NCBI GenBank assembly: GCA_030726065.1
Contig: JANREK010000030.1
Location: 104,501 to 168,500 of the forward strand
Reading direction: 5' to 3'
Origin: Sediminibacterium sp.
Lineage (GTDB): Bacteria > Bacteroidota > Bacteroidia > Chitinophagales > Chitinophagaceae
Length of the DNA: 64,000 nt
The translations under genes and the position numbers were made by a program. The notes under the pieces were generated by a model. It was not told the origin of the DNA. It saw only the letters and a program-made list of their open reading frames with translations, and ran no database searches. Shown here piece by piece: positions 1 to 10,055 of the stretch (within the stretch, counting starts at the first letter, position 1; every line of letters starts with the position of its first letter).

Positions 1-1148
1 AATTGTTTGTAAATACCCATCTGAGAATCTGGATGCACCGGAATCAATAAGCCACTCTGTAACATCACCTGATTGAGTCCCAATGTTTTCATGGATACGG
101 TTTTACCACCAGCGTTAGGTCCACTGATAATAAGTATCCGTGTATTATCGTCCAATTGAATGATAACAGGAATTGTTTTTTTACCTGATGACTTATTGTA
201 CATGTAAAGCAAAGGATGATAAGCATCTATCAAATGCGAAGTGGCCAAGTTATTAACCATGGGTAATTGCGCATTCATGTCAATTGCCAACAAAGCTTTT
301 GCTTTTACAAAATCAAATTGCCCAATGATTTGTAAATAGTTCATTAATAAACTTGAATAAGGCGACAACTGTGCAGTAAGTTGTCTTAATACGCGCTGCA
401 CCTCCTTCAATTCTTCCTGTTCTAAACTATATAATTCATTATTTAATTCAATGGTTTCCTCAGGTTCGATAAAAGCCGTTTTACGACTATCACTTTCGCC
501 GTGTAAAAAACCTTTCACTTGTCGTTTGTATTCTGAAAAAACTGCAACTACCCTTCTTCCATTACTAAAGCTTTCATCAATGTCAGCAGTATAACCTGAC
601 TTGGCTAACTTACTCACTACTTTTTCAAATATCCGCCTAAGCTCCTGTCTTTTTTTATACAACTGCATCCTTATCTTGGCCAAATCCTCTGATGCATTGT
701 CCTTCACCGAACCCCGTTCATCCACCACGACATCAATCATTTCAATGATACACTTTTCATAATACGTATCTGCTATTATTTCATACAAAGCTGCATAAGC
801 TGATTGTCGTTCTGCATCAAACCATTTAAATACTTGGGAGGTATGATCCGCTAACTTTCTTACCAACAACCATTGTTCTACGACCAATTGCGCGCCTGGG
901 ATACCTAACAATTTCAAATCCCTTCGTATATCCATCACAAAATCAGTGGGAAAATACTGACCAGCCGATCTGATATATTTAAATTCCTGCGTTTGTTGTA
1001 AGGCGGTTTGTATATACTTAAGATGGGTATGAATCCGGATATCATTCACCATTTCCTTACCAATTGTCGTTTGACAATAGTTTAATAAAATAGTAATAAT
1101 TTTATCAAATTCTAACTGAGATAATGCATTTTCTGGATAAACTTTCAT
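1..1148 (-). CDS. mutS2: MutS2 family protein, N-terminal part (runs off the left edge)
   Basis: Reading leftwards from the ATG at 1148, an uninterrupted frame of about 382 codons reaches the window edge, so the C-terminal half is missing. It begins MKVYPENALSQLEFDKI, typical of MutS2, has the helical lever/clamp region in the middle (about residues 140-260), and reaches the ATPase P-loop GPNAGGKT at about residues 343-350 (around position 100-122). MutS2 is a MutS-like ATPase that acts on branched DNA or stalled, collided ribosomes; most members carry a C-terminal Smr nuclease domain, which would lie outside the window. MutS1 is unlikely because the N-terminal mismatch-recognition domain is absent. 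It is divergent from msrA with a 93 bp gap. Confidence 0.9.
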   Translation of the reverse strand, partial: MKVYPENALSQLEFDKIITILLNYCQTTIGKEMVNDIRIHTHLKYIQTALQQTQEFKYIRSAGQYFPTDFVMDIRRDLKLLGIPGAQLVVEQWLLVRKLADHTSQVFKWFDAERQSAYAALYEIIADTYYEKCIIEMIDVVVDERGSVKDNASEDLAKIRMQLYKKRQELRRIFEKVVSKLAKSGYTADIDESFSNGRRVVAVFSEYKRQVKGFLHGESDSRKTAFIEPEETIELNNELYSLEQEELKEVQRVLRQLTAQLSPYSSLLMNYLQIIGQFDFVKAKALLAIDMNAQLPMVNNLATSHLIDAYHPLLYMYNKSSGKKTIPVIIQLDDNTRILIISGPNAGGKTVSMKTLGLNQVMLQSGLLIPVHPDSQMGIYKQ

Positions 1149-1241
1149 GGGCGTATAAGGGGACAAATTTACTTAAATAAACATTAACCTGCTTTAAACA
1201 ATTTGGGTATATTATTTGTATTATATTTATAAAAAATTTTT

Positions 1242-1883
1242 ATGCTAGGCCTAAAAAAAACAAGTATTTTATTATACCTATTTATTTCCTTTAGCGCATG
1301 CGCTCAAAATAATACAAACAGTAAACCGAATAAGATAAAAATGACAAATATTGAAACCATAACACTTGGATCAGGCTGCTTTTGGTGTACCGAAGCCTTT
1401 TTTCAACGTTTAAAAGGAGTAGTAAAAGTAACCAGTGGTTATAGTGGTGGCTTTGTTGACAACCCTACCTATGAGCAGGTTTGTGATAAAACCACCGGAC
1501 ATGCAGAAGTATGTCAGGTATTATTTGATACCACAAAGATTAGTTTAGACGAAATTTTATCGGTTTTTTGGAAAACGCATGACCCTACCACTTTAAACCA
1601 ACAAGGAAATGACATTGGGCCACAATATCGTAGCGTTGTATTTTTTCACAACAAGCACCAGGAAGATTTGGCAAAAAAATATATTAATGAATTAAACGCA
1701 GCAAAAGCATGGCCTAATCCAGTGGTGACAACCGTTGAAGCATTTGAAAAGTTTTATGCTGCCGAAAACTATCACCAAAACTATTATAACAATAATAAAA
1801 ATCAAGGGTATTGCAGATATGTGATTGGCCCTAAATTGGAGAAATTTGAAAAAGTATTTGCTGATAAATTGATCAAAGAATAA
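1242..1883 (+). CDS. msrA: Peptide-methionine (S)-S-oxide reductase MsrA, lipoprotein
   Basis: This enzyme reduces methionine-S-sulfoxide in proteins, with thioredoxin normally recycling it. The diagnostic GCFWC motif is present, with catalytic Cys46, Trp48 and Cys49. The N-terminus is a hydrophobic segment ending in SFSAC, so Cys20 is a likely lipidation site and the protein probably repairs proteins in the periplasm or on the outer membrane. It has 213 residues: a normal MsrA core of about 175 residues plus the signal. An alternative start at Met34 would give a cytosolic form, but the upstream part reads as a clear signal peptide. It stands alone, divergent from mutS2. Confidence 0.93.
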   Translation: MLGLKKTSILLYLFISFSACAQNNTNSKPNKIKMTNIETITLGSGCFWCTEAFFQRLKGVVKVTSGYSGGFVDNPTYEQVCDKTTGHAEVCQVLFDTTKISLDEILSVFWKTHDPTTLNQQGNDIGPQYRSVVFFHNKHQEDLAKKYINELNAAKAWPNPVVTTVEAFEKFYAAENYHQNYYNNNKNQGYCRYVIGPKLEKFEKVFADKLIKE

Positions 1884-1937
1884 TATCATAATCATATCAT
1901 TACTTGTTTATTAATTACGACTAATTAGAGCAACCAT

Positions 1938-3608
1938 ATGAAAAACACTTTATGCATTGTTGCACTGTCCTTTTTTTCATTGGCTTTAAAAAGTCAACCC
2001 GTATTTAATATGCAGGATACTTTAAGAGGAAGTTTAAATGAACATCGTGATTGGTTTGATATTCAAAATTATGACATTACGGTCAAACCAACCTTTGAAA
2101 CTAAATCCATCATTGGCCAGGTTAGTTGGACTTCAAAAGTGGTAAAGCCCACAAATAACATTCAAATTGATTTACAACAGCCTTTAATCATTGATAGTGT
2201 CATTTATTTTGCACCTAATACTAAGTCAGGTAAACCCCTTTCCTTTTCAAGACACTTGAATGTAGCCATTGCCAACTTCAATGAAAAATTAAATGTAAAT
2301 ACAAATTTTAAAATAGTCATTTACTACCACGGCATTCCTGTTGAAGCTGCTCGCCCTCCTTGGGACGGTGGCTGGATTTGGAAAAAAGATGCCAATGGTA
2401 AACCCTGGATGTCTGCAGCATGTCAAGGATTAGGTGCTTCGATTTGGTATCCTTGTAAGGATCACCAATCTGATGAACCAGACCAAGGTGCTAGTTTAAC
2501 TATGATTGTTCCAGATACGTTAATGGCAATAGGAAATGGCCGAATGATAAAAAAAGAAAGCAATAATCAGCTTGCGACCTATACTTGGGAAGTTAAAAAT
2601 CCAATAAACAATTATAACATCATCCCTTATATCGGCGATTATATGGGTTGGAGTGAAAAGTATAGTGGCTTAAAAGGGAATTTAGATTTACACTATTGGG
2701 TTTTAAAACAAGATTCCACCAAAGCAAAAGCCCAATTTACACAAGTACCTCAAATGTTGAAAGCATTTGAATATTGGTTGGGGCCATACCCTTTTTATGA
2801 GGATGGCTATCAATTAGTGCAATCACCCCATTTAGGTATGGAGCATCAATCCGCAGTCGCCTATGGTAATAAATTTGCTAATGGTTATTTAGGACGAGAC
2901 TTGTCAGGTACAGGCTGGGGTTTAAAATGGGATTTTATCATTGTACATGAAAGTGGTCATGAGTGGTTTGCCAATAATATTACCACCAATGATATTGCTG
3001 ACATGTGGGTGCACGAAGGATTTACAAATTATACGGAAACTTTAATGACCGAATACTATTATGGTATTGAAGCAGGTAATGATTATAATTTTGGAATTAG
3101 ACGAGGCATACAAAATAACAAACCCATTATTGCACATTACGGCGTGAATGAACAAAGTGATGGGGATATGTATAATAAAGGATCTAATCTAATTCATACC
3201 TTAAGGCATGCCATCGACAACGATTCCTTGTTCCGACAATTATTAATCAATTTAAACAAACAATACTATCATAAAACAGTGAACAGTGTTGATATTGAAA
3301 ATTTTATTTCTAAATCTGCCGGTTTCAACTTTACTAAAATCTTTGACCAATATTTAAGAAACACGCAAATTCCTTCCTTTGTTTACCAATATGATGAGAA
3401 AGAAAAAATATTGACCTACCAATGGAAAAATTGTGTTGTTGGTTTTAATCTTCCTTTGGCTTTAAATTACAAAGGAAAAAAATACCAATTAAATCCCATG
3501 GATTATATTCCACAAAAGAAATTAATTACACAACCAGATTTTGATATTAAGGATTTTGTAAAACTCATCAACAGATTATATTACGTAAACACGTCCATAG
3601 AAAACTAA
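1938..3608 (+). CDS. M1 family metallopeptidase (aminopeptidase N-like), exported
   Basis: This is a zinc aminopeptidase of the gluzincin M1 family. The HExxH motif is HESGH at residues 337-341, and the third zinc ligand is Glu360 in VHEGF, with the spacing expected for M1. Upstream, the segment HLGMEHQSA matches the GxMEN exopeptidase loop with His in place of Asn. An N-terminal signal peptide of about 19 residues ends near KSQP. At 556 residues it has the N-terminal beta domain and catalytic domain but not the long C-terminal helical domain of E. coli PepN, as in other exported Bacteroidota M1 peptidases. It likely trims peptides in the periplasm. It ends 19 bp before the convergent NlpC/P60 gene. 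Confidence 0.9.
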   Translation: MKNTLCIVALSFFSLALKSQPVFNMQDTLRGSLNEHRDWFDIQNYDITVKPTFETKSIIGQVSWTSKVVKPTNNIQIDLQQPLIIDSVIYFAPNTKSGKPLSFSRHLNVAIANFNEKLNVNTNFKIVIYYHGIPVEAARPPWDGGWIWKKDANGKPWMSAACQGLGASIWYPCKDHQSDEPDQGASLTMIVPDTLMAIGNGRMIKKESNNQLATYTWEVKNPINNYNIIPYIGDYMGWSEKYSGLKGNLDLHYWVLKQDSTKAKAQFTQVPQMLKAFEYWLGPYPFYEDGYQLVQSPHLGMEHQSAVAYGNKFANGYLGRDLSGTGWGLKWDFIIVHESGHEWFANNITTNDIADMWVHEGFTNYTETLMTEYYYGIEAGNDYNFGIRRGIQNNKPIIAHYGVNEQSDGDMYNKGSNLIHTLRHAIDNDSLFRQLLINLNKQYYHKTVNSVDIENFISKSAGFNFTKIFDQYLRNTQIPSFVYQYDEKEKILTYQWKNCVVGFNLPLALNYKGKKYQLNPMDYIPQKKLITQPDFDIKDFVKLINRLYYVNTSIEN

Positions 3609-3627
3609 GAAATAATAATCGATAATA

Positions 3628-4347
3628 TTATTGTGGGCTAGTTCTGCCTAAACTATATAATCTTCTTTGCCAATAAGGATCAGTTAAATCACCAATCGTT
3701 ACCCCTTGGCTTGTACTTGCATGTGCAAATTTATTATTAGCTAAATAAATACCCACATGTGAAATGCGGCGACGTCCTTCGGTTTTAAAAAATATTAAGT
3801 CACCTTCCTTTAAATTATTCCATTCTATTTTTACACTTTGCTCATACTGTTCAGCTGCGGTACGTTTTAAATTAACTTTATATATATCGCGCATTACATC
3901 CAAGGTGAAATAGGAACAATCCACCCCATTTTTGGAATTACCGCCCAAAACATACGGTGTACCCCACCATTCATCAATTTTTTGCAGTAATGGAATGTTT
4001 TTAATTTCTTCTACTGCAATATCCATTTTAAGCGAATATTTGATTTGTAGCCAATTTGCCTTTTCTATATCAGACAAATTCACGGGCATCATTTCATAAT
4101 TTTTATTAATAACCGCTGGCTTTTCAGTTTCAACAGCATTAGAGGCTTTATTGATTGTAATTTTCCCTGGGGACACCGAGATATCTTCCAAAAATTCCAT
4201 GGTTCTTGGCGTTTTCTTAGTATCAGAAATTACAATTTGCTTTCCAGTATTCAAAGGAAAGGATAAGTTTTTAAGGGTACTACAGCTAGCCAATAAAATA
4301 AGTAATCCAAATAAGTGAACACCCCTGTATAAATTTTGCATCCCCAT
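3628..4347 (-). CDS. NlpC/P60 (C40) cysteine peptidase lipoprotein
   Basis: A cell-wall peptidase family that cleaves peptidoglycan stem peptides. The lipobox LLASC places the lipidated Cys at residue 22. Residues about 30-115 look like a spacer. The C-terminal NlpC/P60 domain follows, with catalytic Cys144 in GVDCSYF, His197 in RISHVGIY and a likely third polar residue His209. The length of 239 residues is usual for one-domain lipoprotein members (Spr/NlpC type). It is convergent with the M1 peptidase and divergent from dnaE. A start at Met3 (4341) is equally possible. The precise bond cut cannot be read from the sequence. Confidence 0.9.
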   Translation of the reverse strand: MGMQNLYRGVHLFGLLILLASCSTLKNLSFPLNTGKQIVISDTKKTPRTMEFLEDISVSPGKITINKASNAVETEKPAVINKNYEMMPVNLSDIEKANWLQIKYSLKMDIAVEEIKNIPLLQKIDEWWGTPYVLGGNSKNGVDCSYFTLDVMRDIYKVNLKRTAAEQYEQSVKIEWNNLKEGDLIFFKTEGRRRISHVGIYLANNKFAHASTSQGVTIGDLTDPYWQRRLYSLGRTSPQ

Positions 4348-4478
4348 AGACAGGCAAGTTAATGTTTGTAGGTGTAAAAAGGGAATTTTAGTCTGTTTTT
4401 AACGATTTATTTGTGGAAAATTAAGCCAATTTATACCCCTTAATTTTACGATATTTGTACACTTACACCTATTCCAAG

Positions 4479-7400
4479 ATGCCTACATTTTCACATTTAC
4501 ATGTTCATACCCAATATTCACTTTTGGATGGTGCTGCCTCCATTGAGGGATTGTATGAAAAAGCAATGGGTGATCATATGCCAGCACTTGCCATCACCGA
4601 TCACGGTAATATGTTTGGGGCATTTAAGTTTGTTAGCCAGGCTTGGAAAAAAACAAAAGTCATTGGCAAAGATGCAGATGGGAAAGATATATTAGCACCG
4701 ACTGTAAAACCCATTGTTGGTTGTGAATTTTATGTGGTGAAGGATCGTCATATCAAAAACTTCACCAAGGAATTAAAGGACAATCGTTATCACCAAGTTC
4801 TTTTAGCAAAGAATGCGATTGGTTATCAAAACTTAATCAAACTTACTTCGCTTGGATACATTGAAGGGATGTACAGTAAGTACCCACGTATTGATAAATC
4901 ATTAATTGAAAAATACCACGAAGGATTAATTGCTACTACCTGTTGTATTGGTGCACATGTACCCCAAGCCATATTAAAAAGTGACGAAGCCGCTGCGGAA
5001 AAGGAATTTAAATGGTGGTTGGATATTTTTGGCGAGGATTATTATATTGAAATTCAAAGACACCAAATTCCGGAACAACAAATAATTAATGACCGTCTTT
5101 TACAATATGCAAAAAAATACAAGGTTCCTGTTATTGCAACGAATGATAGTCACTACATTAATGAAGATGACGCCAATGCACACGATATTTTACTATGTAT
5201 CAATACGGGTGAAAAACAATCCACCCCGGGATTTGATGATTTTGTGAATGATGAAATTCAAATAAAAAACAGAAGATTTAAATTCCCCAATAACGAATTT
5301 TATTTTAAAACACAGGCGCAAATGTCTGCCTTGTTTAGCGACTTACCTGAATCCATTGATAATACCAATGCGATTGTTGACAAGGTAGATGTGTTGAACT
5401 TGAAAAAAGATATTTTACTTCCCGCCTTCCCTATTCCAAAGGAATTTCAGATTCACAAGGAAGCCAATATGAACCAGTGGGAATTATTAAAACATTTAAC
5501 TTGGGAAGGTGCAAATAAAAGATACCCCGAAATTACCACCGAATTACAAGAGCGAATTGATTTTGAATTATTCACGATTCGTACCATGGGCTTTGCGGGT
5601 TATTTTTTAATTGTAAGTGATTTTATTCAAGCAGGACGTAATATGGGGGTTTTTGTAGGCCCCGGTCGTGGTTCAGCTGCAGGTAGTGTGGTAGCCTATT
5701 GTATTGGCATCACTAATATTGATCCGATTAAATACCAATTACTATTTGAGCGTTTCTTAAATCCAGATCGTAAGAGCATGCCCGATATTGATACGGACTT
5801 TGACGATGAAGGTCGTCAAAAAGTAATTGACTATGTGGTTGATAAATATGGTAAGGAACAGGTGGCACAAATTGTTACCTATGGTACCATGGCTGCGAAA
5901 AGTAGTATTAAAGATGTTGCCCGTGTGATGGATTTGCCTTTATCTGAAAGTAACTTATTAGCCAAATTAGTTCCTGATAAACCAGGCACTGAATTAAATA
6001 GATGTTTACATGCACCACTGACGGTGAAGGAAGGTGAAAAATCATTAGCAGAAAGAGAAGGCTATCAACCAGAAGATATTGATAATGTAAAAAAGTTAAG
6101 AGAAATATATAAAGGGAATGATTTACGTGCAGCCGTTTTACATGAAGCAGAAAGATTAGAAGGATCTATCCGAAATACAGGTATTCACGCAGCAGGTATC
6201 ATCATTGCCCCTAGCGATTTAACTGAAATCATGCCAGTGGCCACTGCCAAAGATTCTACTTTGTGGGTTACCCAAATTGAAGGAAGTGTGATTGAAGAAG
6301 CTGGCGTATTAAAAATGGACTTCTTGGGTTTAAAGACCCTCTCCATTTTAAAAACTGCATTGGAATTAATCAAACAAAATTACGGGATTATCATTGATTT
6401 GGATTTGATTCCTTTGGACGATGCAAAAACTTTTAATTTATACCAACGCGGCGAAACCAATGCTACTTTCCAATTTGAAAGTGTGGGCATGCAAAAACAT
6501 TTACGTGATTTAAAACCGGATAAATTTGCTGATTTAATTGCAATGAATGCTCTGTACCGTCCAGGCCCGATGGCATATATTCCTAATTTCATTGAACGTA
6601 AACACGGGCGAGAATTAATCAAATATGATTTGCCTGTGATGGAAGAAATATTAGCGGATACTTATGGTATTACTGTTTATCAAGAACAGGTAATGTTACT
6701 CAGTCAAAAAATTGCCAGCTTTACAAAAGGTGATGCCGATGTACTCAGAAAAGCCATGGGTAAAAAGCAAAAATCGGTATTGGATAAAATGAAAGCACAG
6801 TTTGTGGCGCGCGCTGTAAAAAATGGACATCCTGAAAATGTATTAGAAAAAGTTTGGACGGATTGGGAAGCATTTGCCCAATATGCTTTTAATAAATCAC
6901 ACTCCACTTGCTATGCCTATTTAGCCTATCAAACCGCTTATTTAAAAGCACACTACCCTGGTGAATATATGTCAGCCGTATTAAACCATGCGGGTAGTAT
7001 TGATAAAATTACCTTCTTCATGGAAGAATGTAAAAGAATGACAATAAAAGTGTTGGGTCCAGATATCAATGAATCGCTCAATGGTTTTTCAGTAAATAAA
7101 AATGGAGAAATTAGATTTGGCTTAGGTGGATTAAAGAGTGTGGGTGAAGCCGCAATTGAAACCATCATTACCGAAAGAAATAAATCAGGTCATTTTAAAG
7201 ATATGGTTGATTTTATCAAACGCGTATTATCTCGATCTGTCAATAAAAAATCATTAGAAAGTTTGGCCTATTCTGGCACTTTTGACTGTTTTCCAGAATA
7301 CCACCGAGCTCAATTTTTTCATGTAGCGGATGGTGATAGAACCAACGGATTAGAAAAATTAATCAATTACGCACAAGCTTTACAAAACATAAATGCGGGT

Positions 7401-8153
7401 ACGACGAACACTTTATTTGGCGATTTACCTTCGGCCATGCAAGTACCTGTTCCTAAAATAACCGTATGTGAGGAATGGACTTTAACCGAAAAGCTGGATC
7501 ATGAAAAGGACATCACTGGCATGTTTATGAGTGGGCACCCTTTGGATCATTTCAGTTTTGAAATGCGACATTATCAATTTACACCCATTAATGATTTTAA
7601 TGAAGTAAGAGATACTTTATCAGTGAATTTAAATCAATTAGGCCGAAACTTTAAACTAGCTGGCTTGGTGACTGAAGTACAACATCGGATGACCAAAACA
7701 GGCAAAAATTTTGGCTCCTTTGTTATTGAAGATTTTACTGGTAAAACTGATTTTATTTTGTGGAGCGAAGATTATATCAAGTTCCAAAATTACCTAGAAG
7801 TGGGGCAAAAGATTTTTTTAACTGGAAGTTTTAGAAACAGATACAATCAACCCAATGCCTTTGAATTTAAAATCACCAATATGTCCTTGTTGGAAACCGT
7901 GAAGCAAAACCAAACCAGGTCCATTGAAATAAGTATGCACCCTTCCAAGCTTGACCAAGAGATTTTAGCATTTATTGAGAAGAATTTAAAACAGAACCCA
8001 GGCCGCGCTTACTTAAAATTCAACTTCATTGAACCCAAGGAGCAACTGGTGGCCAGTGTTCGTACCTATGAAAAGGGTTTTTTGATGAATGATGATATGG
8101 TTTCCTTTCTGGACAAGCATCCTGATTTATCTGTCCTAGTGAACCTAGTTTAA
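4479..8153 (+). CDS. dnaE: DNA polymerase III subunit alpha DnaE
   Basis: The replicative C-family polymerase, about 1224 residues. It opens with the PHP domain (HLHVHTQYSLLDG), followed by the palm with the catalytic DIDTDF motif at residues 436-441. Then come the fingers, a helix-hairpin-helix region and a C-terminal OB-fold (about residues 1020-1110). It lacks the PolC-type exonuclease insert, so it is DnaE and not PolC. The start at ATG 4479 is preferred over the in-frame TTG at 4455, because family members begin directly with the PHP strand. It is a single gene with no close partner; trxA follows after 153 bp. Confidence 0.97.
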   Translation: MPTFSHLHVHTQYSLLDGAASIEGLYEKAMGDHMPALAITDHGNMFGAFKFVSQAWKKTKVIGKDADGKDILAPTVKPIVGCEFYVVKDRHIKNFTKELKDNRYHQVLLAKNAIGYQNLIKLTSLGYIEGMYSKYPRIDKSLIEKYHEGLIATTCCIGAHVPQAILKSDEAAAEKEFKWWLDIFGEDYYIEIQRHQIPEQQIINDRLLQYAKKYKVPVIATNDSHYINEDDANAHDILLCINTGEKQSTPGFDDFVNDEIQIKNRRFKFPNNEFYFKTQAQMSALFSDLPESIDNTNAIVDKVDVLNLKKDILLPAFPIPKEFQIHKEANMNQWELLKHLTWEGANKRYPEITTELQERIDFELFTIRTMGFAGYFLIVSDFIQAGRNMGVFVGPGRGSAAGSVVAYCIGITNIDPIKYQLLFERFLNPDRKSMPDIDTDFDDEGRQKVIDYVVDKYGKEQVAQIVTYGTMAAKSSIKDVARVMDLPLSESNLLAKLVPDKPGTELNRCLHAPLTVKEGEKSLAEREGYQPEDIDNVKKLREIYKGNDLRAAVLHEAERLEGSIRNTGIHAAGIIIAPSDLTEIMPVATAKDSTLWVTQIEGSVIEEAGVLKMDFLGLKTLSILKTALELIKQNYGIIIDLDLIPLDDAKTFNLYQRGETNATFQFESVGMQKHLRDLKPDKFADLIAMNALYRPGPMAYIPNFIERKHGRELIKYDLPVMEEILADTYGITVYQEQVMLLSQKIASFTKGDADVLRKAMGKKQKSVLDKMKAQFVARAVKNGHPENVLEKVWTDWEAFAQYAFNKSHSTCYAYLAYQTAYLKAHYPGEYMSAVLNHAGSIDKITFFMEECKRMTIKVLGPDINESLNGFSVNKNGEIRFGLGGLKSVGEAAIETIITERNKSGHFKDMVDFIKRVLSRSVNKKSLESLAYSGTFDCFPEYHRAQFFHVADGDRTNGLEKLINYAQALQNINAGTTNTLFGDLPSAMQVPVPKITVCEEWTLTEKLDHEKDITGMFMSGHPLDHFSFEMRHYQFTPINDFNEVRDTLSVNLNQLGRNFKLAGLVTEVQHRMTKTGKNFGSFVIEDFTGKTDFILWSEDYIKFQNYLEVGQKIFLTGSFRNRYNQPNAFEFKITNMSLLETVKQNQTRSIEISMHPSKLDQEILAFIEKNLKQNPGRAYLKFNFIEPKEQLVASVRTYEKGFLMNDDMVSFLDKHPDLSVLVNLV

Positions 8154-8260
8154 GCAACTGCCTTAACAGGTAATTGCATGACGCTATGTCGGTAAAATTT
8201 GTCCCCAATATTTTTTTATAAAGTGGAAAAGTCAAATGGGCAGTTATTAAATATTGGAAC

Positions 8261-8268
8261 TATTTTTG
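8261..8268 (+). promoter_or_regulatory. Bacteroidota -7 promoter element for trxA
   Basis: TATTTTTG matches TAnnTTTG and lies 38 bp before the trxA start. No clear -33 TTTG is seen at the right spacing, so only the -7 half is supported. Confidence 0.4.
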
Positions 8269-8306
8269 AACAAGTATAACAAACAACCCAATTAAAATAT
8301 ATAATT

Positions 8307-8624
8307 ATGGCATTAGAATTTACAGATGCGAATTTTCAGAAAGACGTCATGGAAAGTGATAAACTTACAGTCATTGATTTTTGGGCAGAATGGTGTGGTC
8401 CTTGTCGTGCCATTGGGCCAGTTATTGAAGAATTAGCTGTGCAATATGAAGGAAAAGTAAATATCGGGAAAGTGAATGTGGATGTTAATCCTAACTTAAG
8501 CATGAACTTTGGTATTACTTCCATTCCCGCTATCTTATTTGTTAAAGGCGGCGAAGTAGTTGACAAGCAAATTGGTGCAGTACCAAAAGCTGTTTTAGAC
8601 AAAAAAATTCAAGCACATTTATAA
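8307..8624 (+). CDS. trxA: Thioredoxin
   Basis: A small cytosolic disulfide reductase of 105 residues, the usual size. The active site is WCGPC within FWAEWCGPCR, and the cis-proline loop TSIPAILF is present. There is no signal peptide, so it acts in the cytoplasm, where it would serve ribonucleotide reductase, MsrA-type enzymes and peroxidases. It is a monocistronic gene: a promoter element lies upstream and a strong intrinsic terminator begins 32 bp after the stop. Confidence 0.97.
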   Translation: MALEFTDANFQKDVMESDKLTVIDFWAEWCGPCRAIGPVIEELAVQYEGKVNIGKVNVDVNPNLSMNFGITSIPAILFVKGGEVVDKQIGAVPKAVLDKKIQAHL

Positions 8625-8655
8625 TTTTATCATTGTACACCAATGGTATTCATAT

Positions 8656-8690
8656 AAAATCCCATCCTGTACACCCGGGATGGGATTTTT
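8656..8690 (+). terminator. Intrinsic terminator of trxA
   Basis: A perfect 12 bp stem (AAAATCCCATCC / GGATGGGATTTT) with a 10 nt loop, running into a T tract. It separates trxA from the transporter gene. Confidence 0.9.
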
Positions 8691-8718
8691 GTTTATCTTA
8701 GGAATCTAAATTCACACT

Positions 8719-9978
8719 ATGGAACGATTTCAAGGCATTATAGGGATCATTGTTATCATCATCATTGCCTATCTGTTTTCAAATAACAAAAGTAAAATCA
8801 ATTACCGGTTGGTCATAAGTGGCTTATTGTTACAATTTACGATTGGGGTTTTAATCTTAAAAATTCCAGCAATCACCCACTTTTTTCAAATTATAGGAAG
8901 AGGTATGGGCAAAATTGAACAATTTGCACGCGCAGGTGCTTCTTTCGTTTATAGTGGTGTTGCTGCAACTACCCCAACTGGTGTTGCTGATTTTGCCAAT
9001 GGTGGTTTTGTATTTGCATTTAATGTGACCGCTACTATTATATTAGTTTGTGTTTTAGTTGCTTTATTTTATCATTTTGGGATCATGCAACGAATTGTTG
9101 CAGCTGTTGCAAAATCGATGAATTTTATTATGCGCGTAAGTGGTGCTGAAGCATTAAGTAATGTGGCAAGTGCTTTTGTTGGACAGGTAGAGGCGCAAAT
9201 TATGATTCGCCCCTATTTGGCCACTATGACCAAAAGTGAAATATTAGCCAGTATGAGTGGAAGTTTGGCTTGTATTGCTGGTGGTATTTTAATTGTGTAT
9301 GCAAATATGGGTGCACAAGCAGGAATGGATTTGGCACCAAAATTAATCACTGCAAGTTTAATGGCAGCGCCAGGGGCATTGGTGATAGCTAAAATTGTAT
9401 TCCCTGAAACTGAGGTTTCTCAAACCATGGGAAGTGTTAAACTAGAAGTGAAAAGTCAATATAGTAATACCATCGATGCCATCACGCATGGTGCTGGTGA
9501 TGGATTTAAATTAGCAATGAATGTAATTGCTATGCTGATTGGATTTATCGCTTTAATTGCGATGATTGATTGGATCATGCTAAGCGTTGGTCATTTGTTT
9601 AACCCGAACTTACACCTGAGTTTAAATTTTGTATTTGGAAAACTATTTTATCCAATGGCTTGGGCCATGGGTATTCCGTCGGTTGATATTCAAAATGCAG
9701 CTACTTTATTAGGACAAAAATTAACCATTAACGAATTTGTTGCCTTTAAAAGTTTAACCAGTAAAGCCGTTCCTATCCTTACAGAAAAAGGTTTATTAAT
9801 TGTAAGTATTGCCATTTGTGGTTTTGCGAATTTTAGTAGTGTAGGTATGCTGATTGGTGGTATTGGTGAATTAGCACCAAACAGAAGAAAGGACTTAGCT
9901 GAATTAGGTTTAAAAGCCCTTTTATGCGGAACTTTAGCGTCCTACTTGTCCGCAAGTATGGCAGGCTTATTACTGTAA
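8719..9978 (+). CDS. Concentrative nucleoside transporter (CNT/NupC family)
   Basis: An integral inner-membrane symporter importing nucleosides with H+ or Na+. It has 419 residues with about ten hydrophobic segments. Family hallmarks are the central regions around GAEALSNVASAFVGQVEAQ and GSLACIAGGILIVYANMGA, and a C-terminal GFANFSSVGMLIGGIGELAP. The paired Gln/Glu motif (GQVEA) belongs to the substrate and ion site of the family. No purine or pyrimidine salvage gene is adjacent, so ligand preference is open. It begins 29 bp after the trxA terminator. Confidence 0.88.
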   Translation: MERFQGIIGIIVIIIIAYLFSNNKSKINYRLVISGLLLQFTIGVLILKIPAITHFFQIIGRGMGKIEQFARAGASFVYSGVAATTPTGVADFANGGFVFAFNVTATIILVCVLVALFYHFGIMQRIVAAVAKSMNFIMRVSGAEALSNVASAFVGQVEAQIMIRPYLATMTKSEILASMSGSLACIAGGILIVYANMGAQAGMDLAPKLITASLMAAPGALVIAKIVFPETEVSQTMGSVKLEVKSQYSNTIDAITHGAGDGFKLAMNVIAMLIGFIALIAMIDWIMLSVGHLFNPNLHLSLNFVFGKLFYPMAWAMGIPSVDIQNAATLLGQKLTINEFVAFKSLTSKAVPILTEKGLLIVSIAICGFANFSSVGMLIGGIGELAPNRRKDLAELGLKALLCGTLASYLSASMAGLLL

Positions 9979-10028
9979 TTATGATTTGTATTAGTTGTAA
10001 AATTGGATAGTATTGTGACTATAATTCT

Positions 10029-10036
10029 TAACTTTG
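10029..10036 (+). promoter_or_regulatory. -7 promoter element for mqnE
   Basis: TAACTTTG matches TAnnTTTG, 19 bp before the mqnE ATG, predicting a very short 5' leader. A TTG 23 bp upstream (10003-10005) could be the -33 half. Confidence 0.45.
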
Positions 10037-10055
10037 TAGCCTAAAATAGTGGGCA

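Noticed and set aside
3609..3627. Terminator between the M1 peptidase and NlpC/P60 genes
   Set aside because: Only a weak AT-only symmetry (AATAATA...TATTATT) without GC pairs or a clear T run.
4455..4478. TTG start extending DnaE by eight residues
   Set aside because: The added residues are not part of the PHP domain, and ATG 4479 gives the usual N-terminus.
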